Source: Paenibacillus sp. N3.4
GTDB lineage: Bacteria; Bacillota; Bacilli; Paenibacillales; NBRC-103111
Reading direction: 5' to 3'
Length of the DNA: 64,000 bases
Assembly (NCBI RefSeq): GCF_008017805.1
Contig: NZ_VRTT01000015.1
Coordinates: 1-64,000, forward strand
Part shown: piece by piece, positions 17,362 to 27,804 of the stretch
Position numbering within the stretch: the first letter of the stretch is position 1
Layout: every line of letters begins with the position of its first letter
Position numbers and translations under genes: made by a program
The notes under the pieces: generated by a model
The model's database searches: none
Seen by the model: only the letters and a program-made list of their open reading frames with translations
Told to the model about the DNA's origin: nothing

Positions 17362-19443
17362 TTATCTGACTTCAAATTCATATATTCTGGCAGACGTATT
17401 GGTTGAGCTCGTCGGCGTGATGACATTCAGCTTCACATAGCGTGCCGTAGTCGGCGTAATCGTATGCGTGACTACATTCGTCGTGTTATTGGTCACGGTT
17501 ACGACAGTCGTCCAATTCGTGTTATCCGTGCTGGTTTGAATATTGTAGTCTTTGGTGATCCATGAAGAATTCTCACGGCCCGCATGTGTGAGGACAAACT
17601 GGCTTATGCTGTTGTTGGCACCGAGGTCCACCTTCCACCAATAGGCGCCTCCCGTGCCATGAGAGCACCATTTGGTCAAGGTATCCCCATCTACCGCACT
17701 GCCCGCTACTTCCGATGTCGTATTGCAGGAACTGTCCGCTGTTGCGGTTTTATTTAAAGCCAGATTCCCACTGCCTCCACCGGTAGGAGCGCCCTGATAT
17801 TCGAACGCTCCGATATCCGGATTCGTACCGTACAATGCGTCCCCACCCCAGAAATCCTTTAATCCCGTATAACTCACGCCTGCAACCTGAATACCCGCAT
17901 TAATGAGCGGTGATGAGCTTTGAAGCTTATAGCCAGGCAAATTGTTGCCACGGTTCACCAAATCGATTCCCGTTCCACCTGACCCCGCATTTACCAATTT
18001 GGGATCGCTTAGTCTACCGGATTTTCCGGTTTCGGACGGCTCAGTCGAAGGGTGATTGCCATAGTACCAGTTATTCGCAAAAGAAACATTCGTCCCGTTA
18101 TTGACCGTGTATCCACCGCTGCCATGGTTATAAATCAAATTGTTGTTATAGGCTATGTTGTCCACTGCAGGTACGGGAACTGTATTCCCGCTTGCATCCG
18201 TACCTGTGCCGGCCGCTTTATGCCAGAAGATCGTCGTATCCAAAGCAGATCCCACATATACCGTATTGTTATATACTTTGACATTGCTTACGTTGCTTAT
18301 GGTGAATACGCGATTGCGGTCATTCTGACTGATGTTATATCGAATGGTCGTATTCGTCGTTCGCGAGCCCTTCGCATAATTATCAACCATGTTCAAAGCG
18401 AAACCGCCCTCGTTGTCGTGGCTGTAATTATACTGCACCACGGCGTTGTTATTGTTCCCGTCAACGTCGAAAGCTTGCCCGTCCTGCGTGGAACGCGTGC
18501 TGTAAACCTCATTGAACTGCATCTTGGTTCCCTCGCTGAAGAAAGGAAACATACCCACGGCCCAACCGTTCCCGCCGTAATTAGCCGCATTCGGACCACA
18601 AACGTAATTCGCGTTGGAAATGACGTTGTATTCCATGACCGGTTGGTCGGCCCCGATGATGATCATACCATCACCGGCAATATAGCTGAGGTTATTATTC
18701 CTCACGGCAACGCCGGAAGACCAGTACTTGAATTCATTCTTCTGCCAATCCGTCAGCATGGATATACCCGTTCTTCCAACACGTGTAATCGTATTATTCT
18801 CGATCCGCACATCATTGAATTTCGTCTGCGTGACCTGAGAGATCGATTTGCTCGTGTCCCTATACACGTAGAAATAAATGCCTCCAGTGCCTTTGCCGTT
18901 TCCTGTGAATGAATTGTCACCCAACACATCATGAATATAAAGATTGTTCAAATAAATATGGTTCAAGGTTCCTGCATTATCGGCATAGACGAAAATGCCT
19001 CTTCTTGTCCCTTCCGCTGCTGCATTATTGGTAATTTCCAGACCTGAAATCTCCCAGTACTGTTGATTTTTCAAATAAATCACGCTGGATACAGCTCCGG
19101 CCCCATCCAGAATCGGTTTGTTTCCGGTGCCGTATGAACCGATAACAATCGGAGAACCGGATGTACCTGATCCCATCGAAGCGAGCTGCCCTGTCCACAT
19201 ACCGCCTGATTTGAATAATAGTTGATCACCCGGGGCAAATGTCACGCTATTTACTTTGGTCAATGTCTTCCATGGCGTCGATGTCCCCGTCCCATTATTG
19301 CTGTCGCTGCCGCCCGCAGAGTCCACGTAATAAATGGTACCAACTGCCAGTGTAGTCTGAGGTGCCGTTACCACAATCAAAGCCGAAAACAGAAGCATGC
19401 ACAGGAATAAGGCAATGTGTCTAACAGAAACTAATTTCTTCAT
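17362..19443 (-). CDS. Secreted beta-helix protein with discoidin-like (F5/8 type C) domain
   Basis: A 693-residue protein with an N-terminal signal peptide (cleavage near residue 33), a start of the mature chain TIYYVDSAGGSDSNNGTG, a right-handed parallel beta-helix (about 60-540, with recurring NN, YNN and VYNNT turns) and a C-terminal F5/8 type C carbohydrate-binding domain (about 555-693). This architecture is typical of secreted polysaccharide lyases or related pectin-active proteins; I cannot name the family or prove catalysis. It is closely paralogous to the first 550 residues of the large protein encoded at 21579-25768, implying an old duplication in this cluster. Confidence 0.85.
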   Translation of the reverse strand: MKKLVSVRHIALFLCMLLFSALIVVTAPQTTLAVGTIYYVDSAGGSDSNNGTGTSTPWKTLTKVNSVTFAPGDQLLFKSGGMWTGQLASMGSGTSGSPIVIGSYGTGNKPILDGAGAVSSVIYLKNQQYWEISGLEITNNAAAEGTRRGIFVYADNAGTLNHIYLNNLYIHDVLGDNSFTGNGKGTGGIYFYVYRDTSKSISQVTQTKFNDVRIENNTITRVGRTGISMLTDWQKNEFKYWSSGVAVRNNNLSYIAGDGMIIIGADQPVMEYNVISNANYVCGPNAANYGGNGWAVGMFPFFSEGTKMQFNEVYSTRSTQDGQAFDVDGNNNNAVVQYNYSHDNEGGFALNMVDNYAKGSRTTNTTIRYNISQNDRNRVFTISNVSNVKVYNNTVYVGSALDTTIFWHKAAGTGTDASGNTVPVPAVDNIAYNNNLIYNHGSGGYTVNNGTNVSFANNWYYGNHPSTEPSETGKSGRLSDPKLVNAGSGGTGIDLVNRGNNLPGYKLQSSSPLINAGIQVAGVSYTGLKDFWGGDALYGTNPDIGAFEYQGAPTGGGSGNLALNKTATADSSCNTTSEVAGSAVDGDTLTKWCSHGTGGAYWWKVDLGANNSISQFVLTHAGRENSSWITKDYNIQTSTDNTNWTTVVTVTNNTTNVVTHTITPTTARYVKLNVITPTSSTNTSARIYEFEVR

Positions 19444-19589
19444 AAATACGCCTCCTCATATTTAAAATTCCCCATAAGCCATGCTTATTTTCAAAAAACG
19501 ATTGTCGGCGACGCACGTTTGCACATCAAACTTCACCTCCTTTTTTTAGGCACTCATACACAAAAGATTGATCCTCCAGTGATTTATTT

Positions 19590-19626
19590 GCAAAGGGCAA
19601 CTATCACTTGTATAGCTGCCCTTTGC
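19590..19626 (-). terminator. Terminator after the SLH-protein gene
   Basis: A ten-bp stem (GCAAAGGGCA/TGCCCTTTGC) lies directly after the stop codon at 19630 and separates the SLH gene from the beta-helix gene downstream. Confidence 0.75.
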
Positions 19627-19629
19627 TAT

Positions 19630-21525
19630 TTATATCAGATCCATCAGTCTCCTAATCACAGCCGCCGCTTCCGCGCGCGTAACCGACTCTTTTGGCGCAT
19701 ATTCCCCACCGCTTCTGCCTTGCAGTATGCCCAATCGGCTTACGGTTCTGACAGCTTCAAGCGCCCATGGGCTAATGCTGGTCTCATCCTTAAAGCTTAC
19801 ATTTTCGCCTGCCGTTATTGCCGTTCCGCCTGATTGGGTATACACTCTCGCGAGAAAAACAGCCATCTGTTCCCGGCTCATGTTCGCCTCCGGTTCAAAT
19901 CGATTTTCACTGCCTTGTATCAACTGATGATCGAATGCCGCTTGCACAAGGCCGGCATACCATTTATCGGCTGTTACATCGCTAAACCCATCGGTATACG
20001 ATTTTTCATCCAACCTCAAGGCCCTTGTCATAAAGGCAGTAAACTGTGCCCTTGTGACCGACGCCTCTGGCAAGAATAACTGCTCCTCGATCCCCTGCAC
20101 GACATGTCGGGACGTCATCACTTCAATGTCTGATTTAGCCCAATGAGAGGCAATATCGCGAAACGTTTTATTCCATTCCAGAATGGCGTATAAGCTAAAG
20201 TGAGAGGTTTGAAAGTTTAAGGATTGCGTTTTCTTATCGAGCTTACCGCCTACGTACACCCAGGTTTTGCGTTCAGGTTCGTAGCGGTATATGCCCCATT
20301 TTTCCGCATTGTAAGGATTCGCCGAGAAATTACTCTCATGAATCGAAATCGTCACCTTATCCGTGAAACTTTCAATCGTTTCCGTAGCTTCCCCTCTCGT
20401 TTTCAATACCTGAAAATCAAAAGCATCTGCGACCGCCTTCATGCTTCCGCCCGTGTCGCCGGCAGCACCCTGAATATCCGTCAGAGCTTCTTGGCGGAAT
20501 TTCTTATAAGCAACTGAAATAGCGGCATTCTCCGCAACAGCCTTTTTCACCATCGCAGTATCAAAGGCAGCAGATGGAAATTGAATGTCAATACTATCCG
20601 TTCTGATGACAATGCCGACGGCTTGGGATGCCGCTTGCTGAACAACCCTTGCCGGAAGACTGGTTTGAACATCTTTCTTCGCTGTTTGGCCGACATCAAT
20701 GACAATTCCCTCAGCCTTTGACGGCAGGTGTACGTCCAATCCGCTTTGTGCAAGCAATTCGGACAGTTCTGCTCTCACCGCTATCCAACGATTCAAATTG
20801 GCAATCGCGGTGAGAGCATCTATCGTGACACGGATCTGCGTTCCCGTTTCCACTTTATGGAGCGATGTCGCCTGCATAGTTGCAAATTGGGCCATGACTT
20901 CTTCCGCCAGCTGCGTCAACTTATGAGTGACTTCCTGCTTGGCTGGCTCAGCTATATTGGGGGAACCGGATCGCGCAGATCGAATCAATTCCTTTGCCCC
21001 GGCAAGCGCCAGCTCAGGTGTTATCGACAAGGCATACATACTACCGAGCAAGGCATCGATATCCTTAACAAGTCTGGATGAAGCAGCCCCTGGCGTTGTA
21101 CCTGAAGCTGTGTCGGAGTCAAGGTTCGTTCCGTTCCCCTGACCCGTGCTAGGATCAGAACCCGGATTCGCCGATCCGTGGTACTGGAATTGGGTACTTG
21201 CTGAACTGTCTGGCTGCTCACTATACACTTTCACCGTGTAAGTCTTACTTGGGCTTGCACTATTCATCCGAAACGACTCTGCAAACATGCCGCCATCTCC
21301 GCTAACCAATTGATTCAAGTATTCCAGAACCTGATCGGAGTCGATGACCTCCACAAATATCCGCTGTCCTTTCCCCTTGCTCGTTGTTCCCGCAAGTGTC
21401 ACCTCTTTCGTGTCGGCGTCGATAGCCGCACTGACACTTAGACTAACTGAAGCGGCAAACCCTTTACCTGCACACATGCTGACTATGAGTACCGCTGCGA
21501 ATATACTTACTACGATTCTTTTCAA
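19630..21525 (-). CDS. SLH-domain cell-surface protein
   Basis: The TTG at 21525 is the likely start, behind GGAGGAGG; it gives a signal peptide (LKRIVVSIFAAVLIV...GFA). The mature protein of about 600 residues ends in three SLH repeats (about 450-631; FRDIASHWAKSDIE, FSDVTADKWYAGLV, ESVTRAEAAAVIRR), which bind pyruvylated secondary cell-wall polymer. The middle part is mainly helical, without a recognised catalytic domain. The gene follows the large beta-helix gene with a 53-base gap, so it may hold the polysaccharide-active proteins or their substrate at the wall. That role is inferred from context. Confidence 0.85.
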   Translation of the reverse strand: MKRIVVSIFAAVLIVSMCAGKGFAASVSLSVSAAIDADTKEVTLAGTTSKGKGQRIFVEVIDSDQVLEYLNQLVSGDGGMFAESFRMNSASPSKTYTVKVYSEQPDSSASTQFQYHGSANPGSDPSTGQGNGTNLDSDTASGTTPGAASSRLVKDIDALLGSMYALSITPELALAGAKELIRSARSGSPNIAEPAKQEVTHKLTQLAEEVMAQFATMQATSLHKVETGTQIRVTIDALTAIANLNRWIAVRAELSELLAQSGLDVHLPSKAEGIVIDVGQTAKKDVQTSLPARVVQQAASQAVGIVIRTDSIDIQFPSAAFDTAMVKKAVAENAAISVAYKKFRQEALTDIQGAAGDTGGSMKAVADAFDFQVLKTRGEATETIESFTDKVTISIHESNFSANPYNAEKWGIYRYEPERKTWVYVGGKLDKKTQSLNFQTSHFSLYAILEWNKTFRDIASHWAKSDIEVMTSRHVVQGIEEQLFLPEASVTRAQFTAFMTRALRLDEKSYTDGFSDVTADKWYAGLVQAAFDHQLIQGSENRFEPEANMSREQMAVFLARVYTQSGGTAITAGENVSFKDETSISPWALEAVRTVSRLGILQGRSGGEYAPKESVTRAEAAAVIRRLMDLI

Positions 21526-21578
21526 AGCTGCCTCCTCCATTTCCACAAGCAAAACCGCTAACACTGAATTCAAATAAC

Positions 21579-24500
21579 CTAACGGAGCTCAAAAACGTTT
21601 GATAACGGGATCAACGGCGAATAAATACTTGTGCCCCCAGCTGCAAACAGCTTTACCCGGTATCCGGCAGTCGAGCTTGGAAGCTTAAATCCGGCACTAA
21701 GTGCTTCACTGGTTCCTGGCGCTATGCTTTTTTGCGAGAACGACACGTTGACCATAGAACCACTGCTGTCGTACAAAGCCACGATGATCAAAACATCAGC
21801 GGCCAATGTATTCTGATTGACGATAACCGCGTTCCCCGTCAACAATTGGTTAGGCATAAGCTGTGTTGCCACAGATCCGTTGCCGGCCACAAATGATGCC
21901 GTCACTTGAACGGACTGGGCTACGGGTCCGAAAGAATTGCTGAGTACGGGCGCTCCCGTTTCAGGCGCAACATCGGTCCTAGGTGTTACTTCAAATTTCA
22001 AATATTTGTCTGTATCCTCGTTTGTAAGCATGTAAGTAGTTTCCGTTGCATTCGCAATGGCCGTGTAAATGCCATTCTCAGAGTCTGATCTGAGCCATCT
22101 GTAGCTGCTTCCAGATTCCAAGTCGCCATTCGGATCCAGATAAGTATAGCTGCCGGTTACCAAACTTCCGACCAGCTTGCTGCCTGAAATTCCGGCTTCG
22201 GACGCTATAGGAGCAGTCGGCGGTAAATTAGAGCCGATCACAGGACCGATAGCGGTAGAGCTTTGCTTTGGACTGCCAACCGACGATGTGGCGGCATTAT
22301 TTATAGGCGTAACCTCGAATTTTACGTATTTACCTACTTCGGCTGCCGTGAGCGTATAGGTTTTGCCAGTAGCTCCCGGAATTTCGGTAAAGGCTCCGTT
22401 TACTGTATTTCCGCGAAGCCATTTATAGGAGCTTCCTTTCTCCGGCTTGCCGAAGGCGTCACGGTACACATAGTCTCCACCCAGTGTCGCTCCTACTGAA
22501 GCATCACCGGTGACGGCAACGGTATGAGCCGTTGGCGCCTGCTCTTGCAGCGCTCCATCCGTGATCTCAATATCGTCGAAATAGGTTAGGAAATTTCCGA
22601 CAGCACCCGGATTATCGAACTTGATCTTGATCGTTTCAATCGTTTTCCCTCTTAAATTCGGATATGAACCGATGTCGCTGACAATTTGTGTCCATTCATT
22701 GAGCGGAATATCTTTTCCGCCGGTAGGTTTATGCGCTTTGTTTGGATGCATGCCCGCTCCCGTTTTGTCCACCGCTCCCGAATCTCTAAGCGAACTGCCG
22801 CTGGCGGAGAAGTCGATTCCGATGTATCTGGAAATCTCGTTGGTCGGATAGATCCAGTAGCTTAATTTGGTATCCGCTGTAATCGGGATGCTTGCATTAA
22901 ACGTTAAAAAGTCTACATACGTACCATCGGTAGGGAGTGATCTTATATTTGCGGTTCCCGAAACCGCGAAGGACTGCGTACCGGATTTGGCCACCGTCGA
23001 GCTGATCTCCGCTTTCTCGTTCGTGACGCTCATTTTCCTGCCGCCATTACCGTCAACCGTGTTGACGATAGCCGGGAAGTCACCGGCTTCAAAACTCGTC
23101 GTACCGTCAAACCCCTTGATCTGAATTGGAGCGCTTTCTACCGGAGTTCCGGTACCAAGATCATACACATTTTTTGGCGTAACTTTGAACTTGATATACT
23201 TGCCGATCAGCGACGCAGTTGGGGTGAACGAGGCATAGGTTGCCCCGCTAACGGTTGTATAGGTGCCTCCCGCCGTCGGTGCGCTCAGCCATTCGAACAC
23301 GCTGCCGAACTCGGGTTCGCCGTTAGCATCCGCATATGTGTAACTGCCTGTTAACTGGCTTCCGGCAAATACAGCGCCGTTACTAGAGCCGATCAGGCTA
23401 ATATTCGATGCCGTCGGCGCTGCTGCCGCAACAGCTTGATTCGTAATCCGGATATCGTCGATATAGCCCGAGAAACTTCCTTGGGCGTTATAACTGGCGG
23501 TGGTATCAAATTTAATCGTCATTTTGATAATTGTTTTGCCGACTAACGAAGCGTTCCCCCCTATATTCATGGCAACCTGCGTCCACTGGTTAAGCGGAAG
23601 CGAATAGCTCGGATCCGAGGTTTTGATATGACCCGTATTAGGGTGTGTGGAGGACCCATTCATATCTTTTATCCCCGTGTTGATGAATGTGCCTGTAGTC
23701 CCATCGCTTCTCCGATAGGTGAAATCGACAGAGGCGTATTTCCCGTTGGCATCGGACGGATTGATCCAATAACTGAAATTCGTTGCCGCCGTAATCGGAA
23801 TATTCAAGTTTTCGAAAATTTTAAAAGCCACCTTCTTGTTGACATTAGAAGCCGAACTGAGAGTTCCCGAATACTTCAACGAGTTAGAGCCATATTGCTG
23901 GCCACAGAACTTGTTTCCAGATGATAATCGGATACCTCAACCGCAATAGCCGAAACGACTCCGTCATCCAACGTATTTTTCAGTGCGGTGTCATCACTGA
24001 TGCCTTCCTCAGCACCATAGCTGAACAAAGCACCAAATTGCGGTTCAAACGAACGTGTCCCCTGGAACTCGTGAGCACCAATATCCGGCTGAGATCCTAC
24101 GAGAGCAGGGCCGCCCCAAAAATCCTTTAGTCCAATGTAATCCAGTCCGCCGATTCGGACTCCTGCATCAATTAATGGAGACGTATTCTGCAATTTATAA
24201 CCCGGTAAAATGTCGCTGCGGTACACAAGGTCCGTCACTGTTCCACCCGAACCCGGATTCACGAGCTTTGGATCGGTTTGCCGAAATGCCTTACCGTTCT
24301 CTGCAGGTTCGCTTTGCGGGTGATTGCCGTAATACCAGTTATTAGAAAATGAAATGTTGGTGCCGTTATTGACCGTGTACCCGCCGCTGCCCAAATTGTA
24401 GATCAGGTTGTTGTTATAGGCAATATTATCCACTGCGGGAACAACAATAGACTGTCCGTTCGGATCGGACCCGGTTCCCGCAGGCTTATGCCACCAGATC

Positions 24501-25768
24501 ATCGTATCCAATTCCGATCCTACATAGATCGTATTGTTATATACCTTCACATTACTAACGTTGCTGATCGAGAACACCCTGTTTTTATCGTTTTGACTAA
24601 TGTTGTAGCGGATGGTGGCATTTGTTGTTCTTGAGCCTTTGGCATAGTTGTCGACCATGACAAGGGCGAACCCGCCTTCATTATCGTGGCTGTAGTTATA
24701 CTGCATGAGCGCATTATTGTTGTTGCCGTCAATATCGAACGCTTGGCCGTCCTGCGTAGAACGCGTAGCGTAGACTTCGTTGTACTGCATTTTTGTACCT
24801 TCGCTGAAGAAGGGAAACATGCCTACGGCCCATCCCCCGTTATAGCCCGGTCTACTCTGGTTCGGTCCGCATACATAGTTGGCATTGGAAATTACGTTAT
24901 ACTCCATGACTGGCTGTTCCATGCCGATCAGGATGATGCCATCCCCGTCGATGTAGCTGAGCCGATTATTGCGGACCATGACGCCGGTAGACCAGTATTT
25001 GAAACTATCCTTTTGCCACTCCGTCAACATGGAAATTCCGGATCTTCCTACCCTTTCTATGGTGTTGTTTTCCAGTAATATGTCATCGAATCTAGTTTGC
25101 GTCAGTTCAGAAAGCGCTTTCGATTTATCTCGATTGACATAAAAATAAATGCCTCCTGTGCCTTTCCCTGTGCCGGTGAACGAATTATCGCCTCGCACAT
25201 CGTGAATGTACAAATTCGTCAAGTAGATGTGGCTCAAAATACCGGCGTTGTCCGCAAATACGTAGACCCCTCTTCTGACACCTTCCTCAGCGGCTTGATT
25301 GGTAATTTCAAGCTCGGAAATTTCCCAATGCTGCTGATTGCTTAAATAAACCACGTTCTCCACGGTTCCTCCGCCATCGATGAGCGGTTTACTTGCACTG
25401 CTGCCGTACTTGCCTATCTTAATCGGAGCGCCCGGTGCGCCGGAGCCCCTCGGCCATAATTGACCTGTCCAGATTCCCCCTGCTTTGAATTGAATCAAAT
25501 CGCCCGGCTCGTAATGCATCGCATTGACTTTATCCAGCGTTTTCCATGCTTGACCTTCATTCAAGCCGTTGTTGGCATCATTCCCGCCTGTAGAATCTAC
25601 GTAATAGGTATGATTGACCGGAGCAGCCGCAGCAATGGCAGCGGAGCTCGCCAGATCTACCATGCCCAGCAGCATATTCCCTAGCAATAAAAAGACTAAC
25701 AGCTTTGAAAATATTCGTTTATTCATTTTGCTCATCCTCCCAAACATAAAGTAAGCTGCCCTCACCAA
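21579..25768 (-). pseudogene. Very large secreted beta-helix/CBM-like protein, split by a frameshift
   Basis: The first frame (25768-23876, 630 residues) has a signal peptide and a beta-helix paralogous to the product of 17362-19443. The second frame (to 21579, 766 residues) starts inside a domain also found whole further on. Restoring one base in the GG pair near 23900 gives GQQYGSNSLKYSG and joins them into about 1,400 residues. After the beta-helix come two LSYWI-type beta-sandwich modules of about 180 residues, three repeats of about 90 residues with WL and KFEVTP motifs, and a C-terminal beta domain ending in FELR. It is probably an extracellular polysaccharide lyase or binding protein. 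Confidence 0.75.
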
Positions 25769-26092
25769 GCATGCTTGCTGTCATATTCGTTCCTCCCCTT
25801 CTGTTTTGCCAAGTTTACAAGTCCATACTATCAGCAGCAAAACAGCAAGAGATAGCCGATGAATGTCTCATTTATTTTGATATTGTACGATAATTCGTTC
25901 GAGCGGACTTAAAAAACATTGAGGGTAAATTGATTTCCCAATTGCCCGCATGTCCATTCATTCATAAGATCATAATGTCTTATATAAAGTGAATTGTTCC
26001 AAAAAATAGGAAAAGCGAGACCGCAAGATCCCGCAAAATTAATTTTTACTATAAATAGCCGATTAAACGGCAACATAGCTAGCGTTTGCACA
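25769..26092. other. Intergenic region upstream of the large secreted-protein gene
   Basis: This 320-base AT-rich stretch should contain the promoter of the leftward gene starting at 25768. A small minus-strand frame at 25909-26130 overlaps the next gene's end and has no credible start signal. No RNA or repeat was recognised. Confidence 0.45.
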
Positions 26093-26590
26093 CTAATGCG
26101 GCTGTTGTTCATGCCTTTTCTGAATCGCATGCATGCCTAGTATGACAGAAATCCACTCATAGCTGTCCACATCACTGGAATGGTTGACTAAACAGTAAGC
26201 GGAAGCGGAAAACCAACCATTCACTCTCTCAAAAGAAGCGGACAACTGACCACGTTCATCTCGAATTTCATATTCCCGCGAAAAGGCCGGAGAAGTAATT
26301 TCATATACACCTCTGCCATAAGCTTCATATTCATACCGTTTGGACATGAAAGATAGTCGATATCGCAGCAGGCCACATTCTTCTCCCGTAGGTCCTGTGA
26401 CATTCCACTTGTTGGAAAGCATCGGAAATTTGCCACTATACAATGGACTGCCTTTCTTATCCAATACATCCAGAGCCGAGCCGAAGGAGCTTCGTAAATC
26501 CACCTCTCCGATCCGTTCGTTACTTTCATTTAAGATATCTGTTCGTCCTGCATTAAAGAAATTATCTCGAAAATATAGCTTCATGGGCAT
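26093..26590 (-). CDS. LURP-one-related (tubby-like fold) protein
   Basis: A 165-residue protein starting MPMKLYFRDNFFNAGRTDI. Repeated beta-strand patterns such as VLDKKGSPLYSGKF and YEIRDERGQLSAS match the LURP-one-related / YxjI family, which has a tubby-C-terminal-like beta-barrel around a central helix. It is predicted to be cytoplasmic. The molecular role of this family in bacteria is unclear. It stands alone between the secreted-protein cluster and a divergent AraC regulator. Confidence 0.75.
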   Translation of the reverse strand: MPMKLYFRDNFFNAGRTDILNESNERIGEVDLRSSFGSALDVLDKKGSPLYSGKFPMLSNKWNVTGPTGEECGLLRYRLSFMSKRYEYEAYGRGVYEITSPAFSREYEIRDERGQLSASFERVNGWFSASAYCLVNHSSDVDSYEWISVILGMHAIQKRHEQQPH

Positions 26591-26874
26591 CGACTCCTTT
26601 TCTGTACTGTCATTTTACCTTATCTTTATGCCTATAGGAAAAATATTTTCCAGAATATAGGATGGAAATGGACTAATCTCCAGACAACTTCCTTCACCCG
26701 CTCCCAACAGCCAGATTGAATTTAGAGGATTGAACCTATCTTACTCCGTGTTTGGCATCTGATTGATGTATAATAAAAAGGAGATTGACCAAGCCGACAT
26801 TACAAAACCAACGAATCCAGTTGCCTACATTATCATTAAGAACGGCTTCTTTTCCAAGTTAGGAGGCTTCTTTT

Positions 26875-27801
26875 GTGAAAAAAAGTGAAGTGGACCATAC
26901 AGCCGCTTATATGTTAGATATGTTTACCAATCATTTTCTGGCCGAGTATCCGATACACTGTGAGCATCGCACCTCCCCGCTTGGACAGCGCTTGCTTCAT
27001 TCTCATCATGGGTATGAGTTTTATTTATGCTTACAGGGATCAGGTTTTTACATCGTTGGCGATCGTTTGTATCCTTTGCATGCCGGTACATTAACTGTCA
27101 TTCGGCCCCATGTCATTCATCGCCCCTACTCAGAAGATCGTCCGCTTTTCAGCAGATACGTCTTAGCTATCGATGAATCTTATTTGACACAAATAAATGC
27201 GATATGCCGCTCATCAGCCCTTCGAATCGGAGATCTGCTGACCGTGTCTAATACGGATTCAAGCCATTTTTTCCTATCCGTTCAACAGCTTCATCGTCTT
27301 GAAACCCTGCTGGAGGGCTTAGCACTGCTGCTTCATTCCCGGGAGACCAACTATGAACTAAAGATAATAGGCTGTCTTGCTGATTTTTTTCTCAACGTGA
27401 TCGAGCTAGCGAATAACCCGCTTACAGCCAGAAATACCAAAACAGAGGATGAGCAAATTATAGGGGACGTGCTTGCGTACTTGATAACCCATTATCAAGA
27501 AGACATGCAGATTGATTACTTTCTAGAACGTTTTCCCATTTCACGTTCCCGTTTATTTGACCTATTCAAGAAAACAACTGGCTGTACGATCATGCAATTT
27601 CTGATTGAGTATCGATTGAATAGAGCGAAGCATATGCTAACAGAGACAGACCTCACCATTACCGAAGTCGCCGGTCATACCGGATTTAATGACATGTCTC
27701 ATTTCTTCCATATGTTCAAAAGAGAAACAGGATTCACCCCAAGGCAATTTCGTCAGGAGACTCATAAACGAAAAAAAGGCTACCCGATTATTCCGGGATA
27801 G
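26875..27801 (+). CDS. AraC-family transcriptional regulator
   Basis: A 308-residue regulator with GTG start and a full AGGAGG box eight bases upstream. An N-terminal cupin domain (about 25-115, HSHHGYEFYLCLQG) should bind a sugar, and a C-terminal AraC double HTH (about 200-295, ITEVAGHTGFNDMSHFFHMFKRETGFTPRQF, seen around 262-292) binds DNA. It converges on and overlaps the GH105 gene by 14 bases at the 3' ends, so it may regulate nearby polysaccharide genes, though this is only context. Confidence 0.88.
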   Translation: MKKSEVDHTAAYMLDMFTNHFLAEYPIHCEHRTSPLGQRLLHSHHGYEFYLCLQGSGFYIVGDRLYPLHAGTLTVIRPHVIHRPYSEDRPLFSRYVLAIDESYLTQINAICRSSALRIGDLLTVSNTDSSHFFLSVQQLHRLETLLEGLALLLHSRETNYELKIIGCLADFFLNVIELANNPLTARNTKTEDEQIIGDVLAYLITHYQEDMQIDYFLERFPISRSRLFDLFKKTTGCTIMQFLIEYRLNRAKHMLTETDLTITEVAGHTGFNDMSHFFHMFKRETGFTPRQFRQETHKRKKGYPIIPG

Positions 27802-27804
27802 CCT
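27777..27804. terminator. Shared terminator inside overlapping gene ends
   Basis: AGGCTACCC pairs with GGGATAGCCT (one bulge), preceded by seven A and so followed by T on the minus strand. Both stop codons, rightward at 27799-27801 and leftward at 27788-27790, are inside the hairpin. Confidence 0.7.

Noticed and set aside
17910..18912. Long open frames opposite the beta-helix gene
   Set aside because: Antisense shadows produced by the codon bias of the 693-residue secreted-protein gene; similar shadows lie opposite the paralogous beta-helix gene.
25909..26130. 73-codon minus-strand frame overlapping the end of the LURP-one-like gene
   Set aside because: No ribosome-binding site, no family resemblance, and composition typical of a chance frame in AT-rich spacer.
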